From Entrophospora sp. SA101 (lineage: Eukaryota > Glomeromycota > Glomeromycetes > Entrophosporales > Entrophosporaceae), in contig CAUDNR010001195.1 in assembly GCA_958430865.1 (NCBI GenBank), positions 1-18,328 on the forward strand: DNA of 18,328 bases, in the 5' to 3' direction. The position numbers were made by a program, and so were the translations under genes. The notes under the pieces are model-generated. The model searched no databases and was not told the DNA's origin. It saw only the letters and a program-made list of their open reading frames with translations. Shown in pieces: positions 9,403 through 18,247 of the stretch; the first letter of the stretch is position 1, and each line of letters begins with the position of its first letter.

Positions 9403-9655
9403 TTACTCATCTAAATAGTCCAAACTACTAATATCATCATCTTTCTCTACTGCTAAACCATTAATAATATTAATTTTTTTTTTCCGACATCTTTGTTATC
9501 ACCCAAACTCAAATCATTATTGATCCAACTTTTTAGGCATAAGCAAGCTCTGATGGTTCTGGTTGAAGTTCTGTTCCAGTTTTTCGGATGGCATGTCCAG
9601 CCAAAGTTGCTTGAACAGATAAATAGTCTTTAGCTATTTGGCCAATGTTGGGAAT
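9403..9655 (-). pseudogene. hAT transposase C-terminal dimerisation domain, relic
   Basis: Reading the minus strand from 9655 gives IPNIGQIAKDYLSVQATLAG, then HAIRKTGTELQPEP, then after a frame change RACLCLKSWINNDLSLG. After another change at a run of nine A it gives INGLAVEKDDDISSLDYLDE and a stop at 9403-9405. The order P-x-(L/I)-x-x-(I/L)-A-(K/R)-DYL-x-(I/V)-QAT, then (K/R)T-x-x-x-L, then LCLKSWI is the hallmark of the hAT (hobo-Ac-Tam3) dimerisation domain at the transposase C-terminus. Two frame changes and the missing upstream catalytic domain show a dead fragment. The identification comes from motif recognition only. Confidence 0.6.
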
Positions 9656-10199
9656 CACCTCCAGTTAATGAATCCTTATCTTCTTTCAATAAGCAATGGA
9701 TCAGTATTTGGTACTATCAGCAAAACGAATATGCCCATCGTTTGTTTATTATCACGCATGACAAGGAATTCTTGTACCGCGAGTTTCTTTTCTTTTGCTC
9801 GTTTATTATTCTGGTATTTAAATAAAAACAGTTATAAATAAATTACTCAAATGATAGCCATGCTCTGACAATACTTACTCATATTTTTCCTCTCATAACA
9901 ACATTTTTTTAATCGATAAACGCGCGTAAAAAAAAATTATATTTATACGTGTTAGTGTTGTACAAATAAGACCCTATTTTTGGGACGTGAATTTTTGTAA
10001 AAAGCAATCGATGAAGAGCCCAAGACGAAGGGGCCAGGCATTCGTTGACAAATATACTAGAAGTATTTTTTTTTTGTAATCAAAACACAGAATAAAGATT
10101 TGCCATGTCTTCTAGGTAATTATTACAAGATTCTTTATCAAGATAATAAATGATTTGTTGGATTTGCTCCATCTCTAAAAATTATATAAATTATTATGC
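9656..10199. other. No supported gene
   Basis: A plus-strand frame around 9690-9838 reads in places like protein (YAHRLFIITHDKEFLYREF). It overlaps the region where the upstream part of the hAT relic would lie on the other strand, and I do not call it. The rest is AT-rich, with a GC-richer patch near 10010-10050. Confidence 0.3.
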
Positions 10200-10795
10200 T
10201 CGGATTCAGTCATAATTTTTTCTCAATCCAAGTGAACTTTTTCAATCAATTTTCAAATTTATATAAGGTATCTTTTTATTCGCTCCATTCACATTAAAGC
10301 TTTTGAAAAAGTGTTAAATAATGGTCAAGTAAATTTGCTATTCGTAAAAGCAAACTCTGAAAATAAAGAAAAAAATAATGAAGGGCCCAAACAGGTAGCA
10401 GCTAGTACACAAAAGCGAAAAAATAAGGAAAAAATCGGACAAGAACGTGAAGATTTTTTGGTCCAAGTTGGTTACAAATTTACTTTTGGTTTGAAGAAAG
10501 TGGAGATAGTAGTGGAAAGGTGGTGACAATGTTTTGCGGCTGGAGTAAAGATGCAAAAAAGAAAAATATTTTTACAACGGTACACAATCATATCGAAAGC
10601 AAACACTTGAACGGGCATATATACAGTATATTGATGATAATAAAACTGCTACAATAGCTCATTTATATAATTGTTTTATATGTAAGATTACTGACCGCAC
10701 ATTAGTTTGCTAATAACGTGCAGTCAGCGCACCTTAATCCGATAGCAATGTGCTAGCACCGCACGTAATTTGAGCTAAAATTTTAGACGCTAATT
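10200..10795 (+). mobile_element. Second copy of the repeat family, with a coding remnant
   Basis: This is co-linear with the split copy at 6552-7390. It starts near CTCGGATTCAGT and ends after the hairpin-bearing tail and AAATTTTAGAC. A plus-strand frame (ATG 10311 to 10526, open further upstream as IRSIHIKAFEKV) encodes NNEGPKQVAASTQKR and IGQERED. The same peptide words are kept in the other copy despite nucleotide differences, so the family once encoded a protein. No domain is recognised and no terminal inverted repeats were found, so the class of element is unknown. Confidence 0.6.
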
Positions 10796-11280
10796 ATACC
10801 CTGAATCCAATAGTGTTATTCAATTTATACACGTTAATTAATAAAACCTTTGAATAATATATTTGGCAGGATGAGATGGAAAAGATAAACTTTATTCAAA
10901 GTTCGTTGTATTTATTAACCTGAATGGGATCAGGAAATAATGAAGCTCCCTATTTTTACCAGCAAATATTGTAGCGAAATGCAAAGCAATATGACCGACG
11001 GTAATTATATTCTTTGAGGGATAATATTTAATACAAGGGAAGAATAAAAACCCTCTTAAAGTGAGGGACTTGCGAAAAATAATAGAAGAGTAGATCCGAG
11101 ACGATTTTACACGTCGTGTTATATTGGTAATACGATTGTGGAACTTGGCAAGTTGAACCCCGAAATCTTTATTATTATTATTATTATTGTTCACTTTGTC
11201 GCAGTCTGCATATGAAAATCAAATCAAAAATCTCAATTTTTATATTTTAAAGTTTTTAATAAATAAAAATTGATGAAATA
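10796..11280. other. Upstream region of the Sgt2 gene
   Basis: This is the presumed promoter and 5' UTR of the co-chaperone gene. A run of ATT trinucleotides occupies about 11170-11188. A 100-codon minus-strand frame owes its start to that run (poly-Asn) and shows no family features, so it is not called. Confidence 0.4.
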
Positions 11281-13133
11281 ATGTCAGATATAAAAAAACG
11301 ATTAGTATTTTCTATTTTACAATTTTTGCAACAATGCATCAATGACCACACTATTAAAGAAGAGGATACAGAAAGCGTCGAAGTTGCAGGTTTTTAAAAA
11401 GTTGATGAATAAATAAATTATAAATTTTTTTTTTTGAATGTAATGAAATTTAAAATTTTTTTTAATAACAGTTCAATGCATTGGAGAGGCTTTCGGAGTT
11501 AAGTTAGATGATCCGGAAGATAAAGCAATTTATTCAACAATACCTCCATTATTGTCTATTTTCGAAGTTGCTGTTAAAGCACAAGAGCGAAGGTCTTCTA
11601 AACAAGTATATAAAATATTAAAAAAAAAAAAGTTTTTAAAGTATTTAATAAATAACAAATTAATTAATAAATAGTAAATATTAACATACTTGTTATCAAT
11701 TTTTATCTTTAGAACATCAAACCACCTTCTAAATCTGGTATGAAAACCATTACTTCTAATAATGACCCAACTGATTTATTAATAACGTTAATAATTAAAT
11801 AACAACAGCTTTTTTTTATGTTTGTCTGACTATCTAATTATAGAAGTTAAGGTATAGTCAGCTATACTATTATCATCACTATTATTCTATCAATGAAACT
11901 ATTATACATGACAACTAATTTTATGTGATTATAGGTGGAATTGACCGAGGAACAAAGAAAAAAAGCTGAAGAATTAAAAGCAGAAGGTAATTAATCACAA
12001 AAACAAAAAAGAAAAATTTGATTTTTTTGTTGTTGCCAAGATTAAGAAATTTAATTACTAATAATATTAATGATTATGAATTAAAGGTAATCGTAAAGTG
12101 GCAGAGAAAGATTATGAGGCTGCTGTTAAATTGTATCAACAGGCAATTGATATCAATGGAAACAATGCAGTATATTATTCTAATAGGTAAAATATATAAA
12201 TAATACGACTTTATAATATTTACATGCATTGATTTACTAATACATATTGATTTCATATGATAATAAACAGAGCTGCTGCTTATGCTCAATTGGGGAAACA
12301 TAATAAAGCCATTGATGATGCTTTGAGATCAACACAAATAGATCCTTCTTACAGTAAGGCATATAGTAGACTTGGGTAACAAATAAATAAATAATCACGC
12401 CTATGTTTGCATATAGTTAGATTTTGCGAAAAAGTTATTATCATTATAATAATCCTTTATTTGTTTTAGTCATGCTTATTTGGCTGTAGGAAAATTTGAT
12501 GATGCAATCGAGGCATATGAGAAAGGACTTTCTCTTGATCCCAGAAATGCTACAATGAAATCGGGCCTTGCAACAGCTCAACAAAAATCGAATGAGATTA
12601 ATGATCAAACCGGTTCAAGAGGAACAAAACCAAACAGTAACTCCAGTTTACCCAATGCAGGTGGTTTGGGAGGTTTGGGAGGTTTGGGTGGATTGGCAGA
12701 ACTAGCAGCCAATCTTGGTGTAGGTGGTGGTGGTGGCGGCGGTGGTGGCGCTGGCGGCGGCGGCGGTTTTGATTTTGCTTCGTTAATGAGTAACCCAGCC
12801 TTTATGAACGCAGCACAACAAATGATGCAATCAGGAGCATTGAATGATATTTTAAGTAATCCTAATGTTGCTGAAATGTAAATTAATATTTTATCATTTT
12901 ATCATTATCATCATCATCATCATAGAAATTTATTGGTTTTTTTATTTATTTATTAGGGCAAATAATATGATGAGAAATAATCAAGAACCATCTGAATCGT
13001 ATGTTATATTTTATCGAGTGAATTCTATTACCCATTTACTTGTTTATTTGATTATTAATTTACTTGTTTACTTAAAAACGCATATAGGAATCAAAAAGAT
13101 ATTACCGATAAAAATGATGATAATAATACTTAA
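11281..13133 (+). CDS. SGT2: Sgt2/SGTA-like small glutamine-rich TPR co-chaperone
   Basis: The exons are 11281-11389, 11472-11605, 11935-11986, 12087-12186, 12271-12375, 12470-12877, 12957-12998 and 13088-13133. All joins are in phase, giving 331 residues, close to the family norm. Residues 1-70 form the SGTA-type dimerisation domain (KRLVFSILQFLQQC, VAVQCIGEAFGVKLDD). In the family this domain binds the Get4-Get5 (UBL4A) complex. Three TPRs at about 91-193 (AEGNRKVAEKDYEAAVKLY; YYSNRAAAYAQLGKHNKAI; YSRLGHAYLAVGKFDDAI) would bind Hsp70/Hsp90 C-termini. A Gly/Leu-rich segment and FDFASLMSNPAF with AAQQMM form the C-terminal substrate-binding region for tail-anchored proteins. It acts in the cytosol. 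The first donor (GTTTTT) is weak. A possible extra exon from 11713 is open in frame but has no donor that keeps the phase, so I join exon 2 directly to 11935. Confidence 0.9.
12662..12767 (+). repeat. Gly-coding tandem repeats inside Sgt2
   Basis: A GGTTTGGGA nonamer repeats about four times (12662-12696) and is followed by a GGT/GGC trinucleotide tract (12723-12767). Together they encode the Gly-Leu and poly-Gly segment between the TPRs and the C-terminal domain. GC content here is far above the window average. The length is likely to vary among strains. Confidence 0.85.
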
Positions 13134-13556
13134 TATAAAAGAAAATTATCTTATTTTATATTTTTTTGTAATTATTTATAAATGTGCATTTTTAAAATAG
13201 TAATAATATAATTTTTTAAGATTATATATTTTTCTTTATTTTATATTATTATTATTTTATTAATATAATTAAATTAATTAAATTAATAAAAAAATTATTA
13301 ATAAATACATGGTTGATTAACTTTTATCTTTCTATTTTTAAAATCTTGAAAGATGGCGCACTTCTTTGTAAACAAATATTCCAAGCACAATTTTTCAAGA
13401 CTTCAATAATTCAAATAAACGAATAATTCGAATAAAATGAATACGCAAAATTTAAATTATAAAATATTGAGGCTCGTTTGACACCAAAAAAATAAATTTA
13501 ACAACCTCCACCTTCTTTCACCTTTTTCGTTCTTAAAATTTTTCACCTTCTTCATA
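13134..13556. terminator. Convergent intergenic region with polyadenylation signals
   Basis: The Sgt2 and EH-RBR genes end facing each other across 423 bases. AATAAA occurs at 13285-13290 and 13300-13305 downstream of the Sgt2 stop and is a plausible cleavage signal. The remainder is AT-rich. A GAAGGTGAAA-type purine repeat on the minus strand (13500-13556) continues the repetitive 3' end of the EH-RBR gene. Confidence 0.4.
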
Positions 13557-16500
13557 TCATTCATATCCTTCATATTCCTCATATTCCTCATATTCTTCAT
13601 ATCCGTCATATTCTCCACATTCTTCAATTGCTCTATAATGATTGCACCATGTTTCATGATAATGATTTCCATTAGCGAGAATATCATCATAATCTGCAAG
13701 ACATCTAATAATAAATTATTATTATTAATTAAATCAACAATAGATCAATCATTAAATAAAACTCCAATTATTATTACTATACTTACAACCAACAGAATTC
13801 ATGTTTGCATTCAAGAACTTTACATGTCATATGATCACACCCTTCATTCTTTGAAATTCTTACTCCACATTTAGGACAAGGTTTGGTATGTTGTTCTAGA
13901 TAGGTTTGAGTGGCCTCATTTCTAATTCTCTCAACTTCATCGTACTGTTCGCAAGTTAATCCTTCGTGCCATAATGAATCATGTACAAAACAACTTTTAG
14001 TTCCACAATTACCACATGTTAATATCGGCTCAGAGTCACTTCCTATATGAGATTGAGCTGATCCACATTTAGAATTTTTACACCACCTAATATCTGGAAT
14101 TTGTTGAAGTGCTTTACGTAACGCTAATTTATCATACCTAAAAAAAATTATTTTTTAATTTCTCGTTTTTTTTTGCTTTTTTTTTGAAAATAAACATAAA
14201 TAAAACGGGTCTTTATCTTTATTTATTTACCTTTCATATAAATCTTTTTTAACAAGATTTTTTATTTCATGACAATCTAAAATTACATGACATCCCGCAA
14301 AAGGACACTTAATATTTATATTACCTTTATCATTTAAATCGCTTTCGATGTATTTATTAACACACTCATCACATATATTTGCATCGTGATTACAATTCTT
14401 TGAAACTATCACAATATACCGTTTCTCAACACAAATCATACATTCTTTTTTCTTTAAGCGGTTCCTAAAAGTTGACATCAAATTGTCGGAGATTTTCGAT
14501 TTAACTTTTTTACTACTACTACTACTACTAATACTACTACTACTACTACTACCACTACTACTACTACTACTACTATTACTACTACTACTACCACCACTAC
14601 TACTGCCACTGCTACCACCACTGCTACTACTACCACCACCACCACTACCACTACCACCACTACCACCACCACCACTATTATTATTATTATCTGTAGCGGT
14701 GAAAACAGAGGTGGTGCTGTAAGAGCTATTTCTTGTAGAATAGCTATCGTAAGGTATATGAATATCAATTTGGGCTTCATAATTTTTTATTTCACTACTT
14801 TCAATCGCAATTTCAGTATGTACATCAGTGTCACCAAACGGGTCAATCATTTGTGGTTCTGTGAATCATTTCCCCAAAAATTAAAAATTTCATTAAATTT
14901 ATATGAATATTATAATAATAATTATGATAAATTTAAATATCTATAATATACCTTTAGTAACATTATCCGAAATAAAATTATTTTGCGAGTCTATGGGATC
15001 ATTTAAATCAAAAAAGTTTTCTGTTGAATAATATGAGATCGATGATGAAGTTGACCCATTGTTTTTTTTTGAAATATGACCAAGAGTCGAAGATTCTTCT
15101 AAATCAAAAAAATGACTAGCTGCTTTGTATTGATTGTCTAAAAATTTAGATTGATACACTTACATTATATATATATAAATAAATGTTAAAGACGATTTTA
15201 TTTAGTTGATTTTTATTTAGGAAGATTTTACCAGTAATATGACGCATTGATGGTGGAATAAGACTTGTTGGCAAAGTGGTTGGTAATGGAAATCCATTTA
15301 ACGTTTTTTGGATCAAATACATAGTGACAGCAAATTTTTCACGATTAAGACATCCAGTTTTATCTATATCAGAAAGGCTCCTAAAAAAAAAGCACAAACG
15401 TAAATATATTATTTACAAAAAAAAAAAAATTTTTTTTTTAGAAATACTAAACAAAAAAAGAACTACTACCATATCGTTGCCAGTGTATCTTGATTCAAAT
15501 TTGATTCGACCAAAAATTTTGCTGCCTCGCTACCTATACCAATTTAAAATCTAATTAGTAAATTTAATCATTTTGTTCTAAATTTAAAGAAAATTTAAAA
15601 AAATGGTTTTTAACCTGTTAAAAATCCACGTTTCATCTGATCAATAGAATCAAAAATTTTATCATATTCTGTTTTGTCTTGGAGTGTCACATCCCACGAA
15701 TCCTCTATAAATGCATATTTTGTATTAAATCCATCTGGATTTAAAGTAGGATTTTTAACAGCAGATGACATTTCGCTTCTAGGAATACTTGAAGGACTTG
15801 ATAAACTTCCTGGAAAAAGTGACGGTGATGATGCATCGAGATTAACGCTGGCAGCCATTTCATAAAATCCACTTGGAAGAGTTTGTGGAATTTTTCTGAT
15901 ATTTTTGGCCATATACTGTTTTATTAGATGCATTGCAATGATAAATTCATTCATATCAAGTCTTCCTCTATGTTTTGTATCAGCTAAATCCCTAAATAAT
16001 TTAATTATAAATATTGTATCAATCAAAAATTTTTAATAGATAAATAGGTTATCTATTATGTATTACCAAATCTGAGAGAGTGTTGTTGATGATAATTTAG
16101 ATCGCAAAAAACATTCTCTTGCCTTGTCACCTTAAAAAAAATTTTTTTATTAAAAATAATAATTGTGTAAATTTCACCATATAATATATATAACCTATAA
16201 AATATTTATTTATTGATTGATTAATTACCATCTACAAGACCATTTCCATGCTCCAACCTTGAGAATATTTTTTTATATTTTTCACGATCATCGTCAGCAA
16301 TAATATAGGCTGTTTCTATGTTAATATTCTCAAAATGCGGTAATGGTACCTCTAAATTATATCAAAAGAAAAACTTATTTTAAAAAATTTTCATGAACTA
16401 AAAATACTAGAATATATACTAAACATACTAGCTTTTAATAAAGCCACATCAGGCTTTTGACCATTTTGAACTAAAGCAATTAGTTTAACAGCAATAATAA

Positions 16501-16880
16501 AAGTTTGTATTGTTAAGACACCTCGATCCTCATAATCAGCCAAGTCCCATATCTATATTAATCAAATATGATAAGAAAATGCAATTATTGTTAAAAAAAT
16601 TTTTTTGTCATGATAAAATTAAATATTTTGCTTACTTTACTCAAGGTACTTAAAGGTAAATTTGATTTTCTCAAAAAATTTGTAGCACGTATTCCTTTGA
16701 TATAACCTTTTTTCTCTTCATCAGCTACTTGAAATAATTGTTGATATACATACTTTTCTTCAGGATATAAAATAATTTCTGGTCCTTTAATAAAACAAAA
16801 GGTGTTAAAAGAAATATGATTAATAGTAATGAATTGATTATTATTATATCAGATATACCCTTTTTCCTTAAGTGTGACAT
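13557..16880 (-). CDS. EH-domain (x3) / RING-IBR-RING E3 ubiquitin ligase fusion
   Basis: The exons, in order, are 16880-16859, 16784-16636, 16552-16429, 16351-16229, 16130-16067, 15991-15615, 15533-15470, 15380-15232, 15137-14952, 14858-14231, 14137-13787 and 13704-13557. All are GT-AG and in phase, giving 794 residues. EH domains lie at about 8-100, 105-200 and 250-345, with the NPF-pocket Trp at 59, 161 and 308 (IWDLADYEDRG, IWDLADTKHRG, IWSLSDIDKTG). A linker carries IDPFGD (424-429) and a Ser/Gly tract (about 481-535). RING1 ligands are C559, C562, C575, H577, C582, C585, C604 and C609. The IBR spans 648-691. RING2 spans 716-747 with likely catalytic C729 (NEGCDHMTC). The start MSHLRKKG is chosen because only that ATG keeps phase with GPEIILYPEEKYVYQQL. 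EH domains bind NPF motifs in endocytic proteins; RBR ligases form a ubiquitin thioester on RING2. The fusion is inferred from splicing phase. Two adjacent genes remain possible (second ATG at 14850). Confidence 0.75.
14507..14690 (-). repeat. ACT/ACC trinucleotide tract encoding the Ser/Gly linker
   Basis: This run of ACT and ACC triplets on the plus strand is read as AGT/GGT on the minus strand. It gives about 55 residues of almost pure Ser and Gly between the DPF motif and RING1. Long antisense frames of Leu or Val across it are shadows of the repeat. Confidence 0.9.
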
Positions 16881-17084
16881 TGATTATGTAAAAATCTTCA
16901 TTTATATTAATATCTTGATAGATTGCGATGGAACTCATTTTTAATATCAATATTAAATATACCACAAACCGGAACGCGGAACATTGCTTCCAGTAAGACG
17001 ATCCTTCTAATGTTAGAAAAGATCGTTTATTTTGTGTGTGACCGATGCATGGACGATGATTTTCCGTTCATAACTTCGCATATG
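16881..17084 (-). promoter_or_regulatory. Presumed promoter and 5' UTR of the EH-RBR gene
   Basis: Only about 200 bases separate the EH-RBR start codon from the right-hand transposon. They include a short inverted pair, AAGACGATCCTTCTAATG / TTAGAAAAGATCGTT (about 16996-17027). No core promoter element can be named with confidence. Confidence 0.35.
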
Positions 17085-17170
17085 GTGCAAGTCACTTAGT
17101 CGCTGAACTTTTTATTGGCTGTGTAGATCTTATATCCTCTCCAAAAATGGAAATGTATGACCCAAAAAAC

Positions 17171-17217
17171 AAATCATAGAATTAAAGCTAAGACCTTTCT
17201 CTACAATTCTATGATTT
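17171..17217. repeat. Perfect 13-bp inverted repeat
   Basis: AAATCATAGAATT (17171-17183) pairs exactly with AATTCTATGATTT (17205-17217) across a 21-base loop. It lies inside the 937-bp element. Confidence 0.85.
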
Positions 17218-17300
17218 CATTTTGTTGATATGTCACGTTACCATAGAGGAGTGACACATCAAAGTTCTCAAAGTTTCACGAGTTTACTATGTTAACCCCC

Positions 17301-17327
17301 AAAAATTGCGTGTTACACGCAATTTTT
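17301..17327. repeat. Tight perfect 12-bp hairpin
   Basis: AAAAATTGCGTG (17301-17312), loop TTA, then CACGCAATTTTT (17316-17327). It lies 11 bases upstream of the ATG of the 58-codon open frame inside the TIR element. In shape it resembles a bacterial terminator, but in this setting it is more likely an element-internal palindrome. Confidence 0.85.
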
Positions 17328-17706
17328 TTATATTAAAAATGAACGAATTGGATGAATTGAAATTTTTGAAATTTTGTATGGCCGATCTTTTGTCACGTGA
17401 TAATAATAATGAGTGGAAAAAAGAGAACGCAATCACTTTGGTCAAGATAATAGCCTATTTGAAACATATAAATAGGACAATTGTTCCATATTTTTTTGTA
17501 ATACCAATGTAGAAACATTCTCTCGGGCCATTCTAAATTTTCATAGATATTCTTTGGTGTCATATACATATTCGTTTGGAGCATCAAAATTAGCATTGGA
17601 TGCAAAGCATTCATGATTAATGATGCTATTTTTAATAAAATAACTATTTCATGGCCAAAAAACATATAATGATAAATAGACCAAAAAATTGTAAGGGTTG
17701 AGCAAG

Positions 17707-17825
17707 CACTGTTCGAAATTCAATCGGCGGAATCGGCGCGCACTAACCAAATACGGAAATTAACCGCAGATAATTTCTAAAATTAGATTAGTTTATATAA
17801 AGGCGCAGTCGAATTTCGAACACTG
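17707..17825. mobile_element. 119-bp hAT-type MITE with 8-bp target-site duplication
   Basis: The exact octamer TGAGCAAG flanks the element at 17699-17706 and 17826-17833. The ends are CACTGTTCGAAATTC on the left and the inverted copy GAATTTCGAACACTG on the right, differing at one position in 15. An 8-bp duplication and ends of the CA(G/C)TG type are diagnostic of the hAT superfamily. The interior is non-coding and more GC-rich than its host element. Confidence 0.9.
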
Positions 17826-18021
17826 TGAGCAAGTATTTGTGATTTGATTTTTACAATGTAATAATGATATACACATGTTTATATGATTTGGATAAAATTC
17901 TGCATTTGACAATCTTCAAAAACACGTGACCATACAAATTTTATTTGCATTTTTGATTGGAAATTTTTTCTCAAAAAATGGCGGTGTAGCACAAAAAGTT
18001 CAGTGACTAAGTGACTTGCAC

Positions 18022-18180
18022 TATATATAAAAGAGTTGGTTTTGACAAAAAACTTCACTATATAATTTACAAAAATCCCGTGATATGACCTGACTTTATT
18101 AAAAAATATCAAAAATATTAGAAAAATAAATAGATAATTTCATGAAATTATAATAAAAATAATCCAACTACATAGGTAAA
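18022..18180. other. No supported gene
   Basis: This is AT-rich flank of the TIR element. A minus-strand frame of 77 codons (18112-17879) starts here and crosses the right arm of the transposon, and it is not supported. Confidence 0.4.
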
Positions 18181-18247
18181 CTCGATAAGTCAGCCATGCA
18201 TGGCTGAGCATGTTTGGCTGACTTATCGAGAGAACTGACTTATCGAG
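18181..18247. repeat. Palindromic cluster of three GACTTATCGAG motifs
   Basis: CTCGATAAGTCAGCCA (18181-18196) pairs exactly with TGGCTGACTTATCGAG (18215-18230). A further direct copy, CTGACTTATCGAGA, follows 17 bases later (to 18248). The 16-base palindrome CAGCCATGCATGGCTG (18191-18206) overlaps the left arm. It could be a fold-back element end or a protein-binding array. Confidence 0.85.

Larger units (their letters stand above)
17085..18021. mobile_element. 937-bp TIR element (non-autonomous DNA transposon, TA-flanked)
   Basis: The left arm starts GTGCAAGTCACTTAGTC (17085-17113) and the right arm is its inverted copy ending GACTAAGTGACTTGCAC (17993-18021). They match at 28 of 29 positions. 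The flanks are TATG on the left and TATA on the right, compatible with a TA target duplication of Tc1/mariner type if the element is read as starting T(G/A)GTGC. No transposase can be read inside. A 58-codon frame from ATG 17339 (MNELDELKFLKFC) and a longer antisense frame over it have no recognised family. Two hairpins and a nested hAT-type MITE lie inside. Confidence 0.75.

Noticed and set aside
10892..11194. 100-codon minus-strand frame beginning with poly-Asn
   Set aside because: Its start comes from an ATT microsatellite, it has no family features and it occupies the Sgt2 promoter side.
14478..14780. Antisense and same-region frames of nearly pure Val or Leu across the Ser/Gly tract
   Set aside because: They are shadows of the ACT/ACC trinucleotide repeat inside the EH-RBR exon; they contain no domain and have no independent support.
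15146..15397. Reading the third EH domain exon straight on to a stop, giving a short EH-only protein
   Set aside because: The extension (KIFLNKNQLNKIVFNIY...) is intron-like. A donor at 15231 and an acceptor at 15138 restore a clean in-phase join. It is kept only as an alternative if RNA data support it.
16881..16938. Upstream ATG at 16937 (MSSIAIYQDININ) as the EH-RBR start
   Set aside because: That frame is out of phase with exon 2 and hits a stop soon after splicing. The ATG at 16880 gives the correct EH1 sequence.
17065..17084. ATAACTTCGCATATG, resembling half of a loxP-type site
   Set aside because: Only about ten bases match, there is no inverted partner at the right spacing and no recombinase, so this is chance.
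17393..17665. 90-codon minus-strand frame in the TIR element
   Set aside because: It overlaps the plus-strand 58-codon frame, has no recognisable transposase motif, and AT-rich DNA gives such frames by chance.
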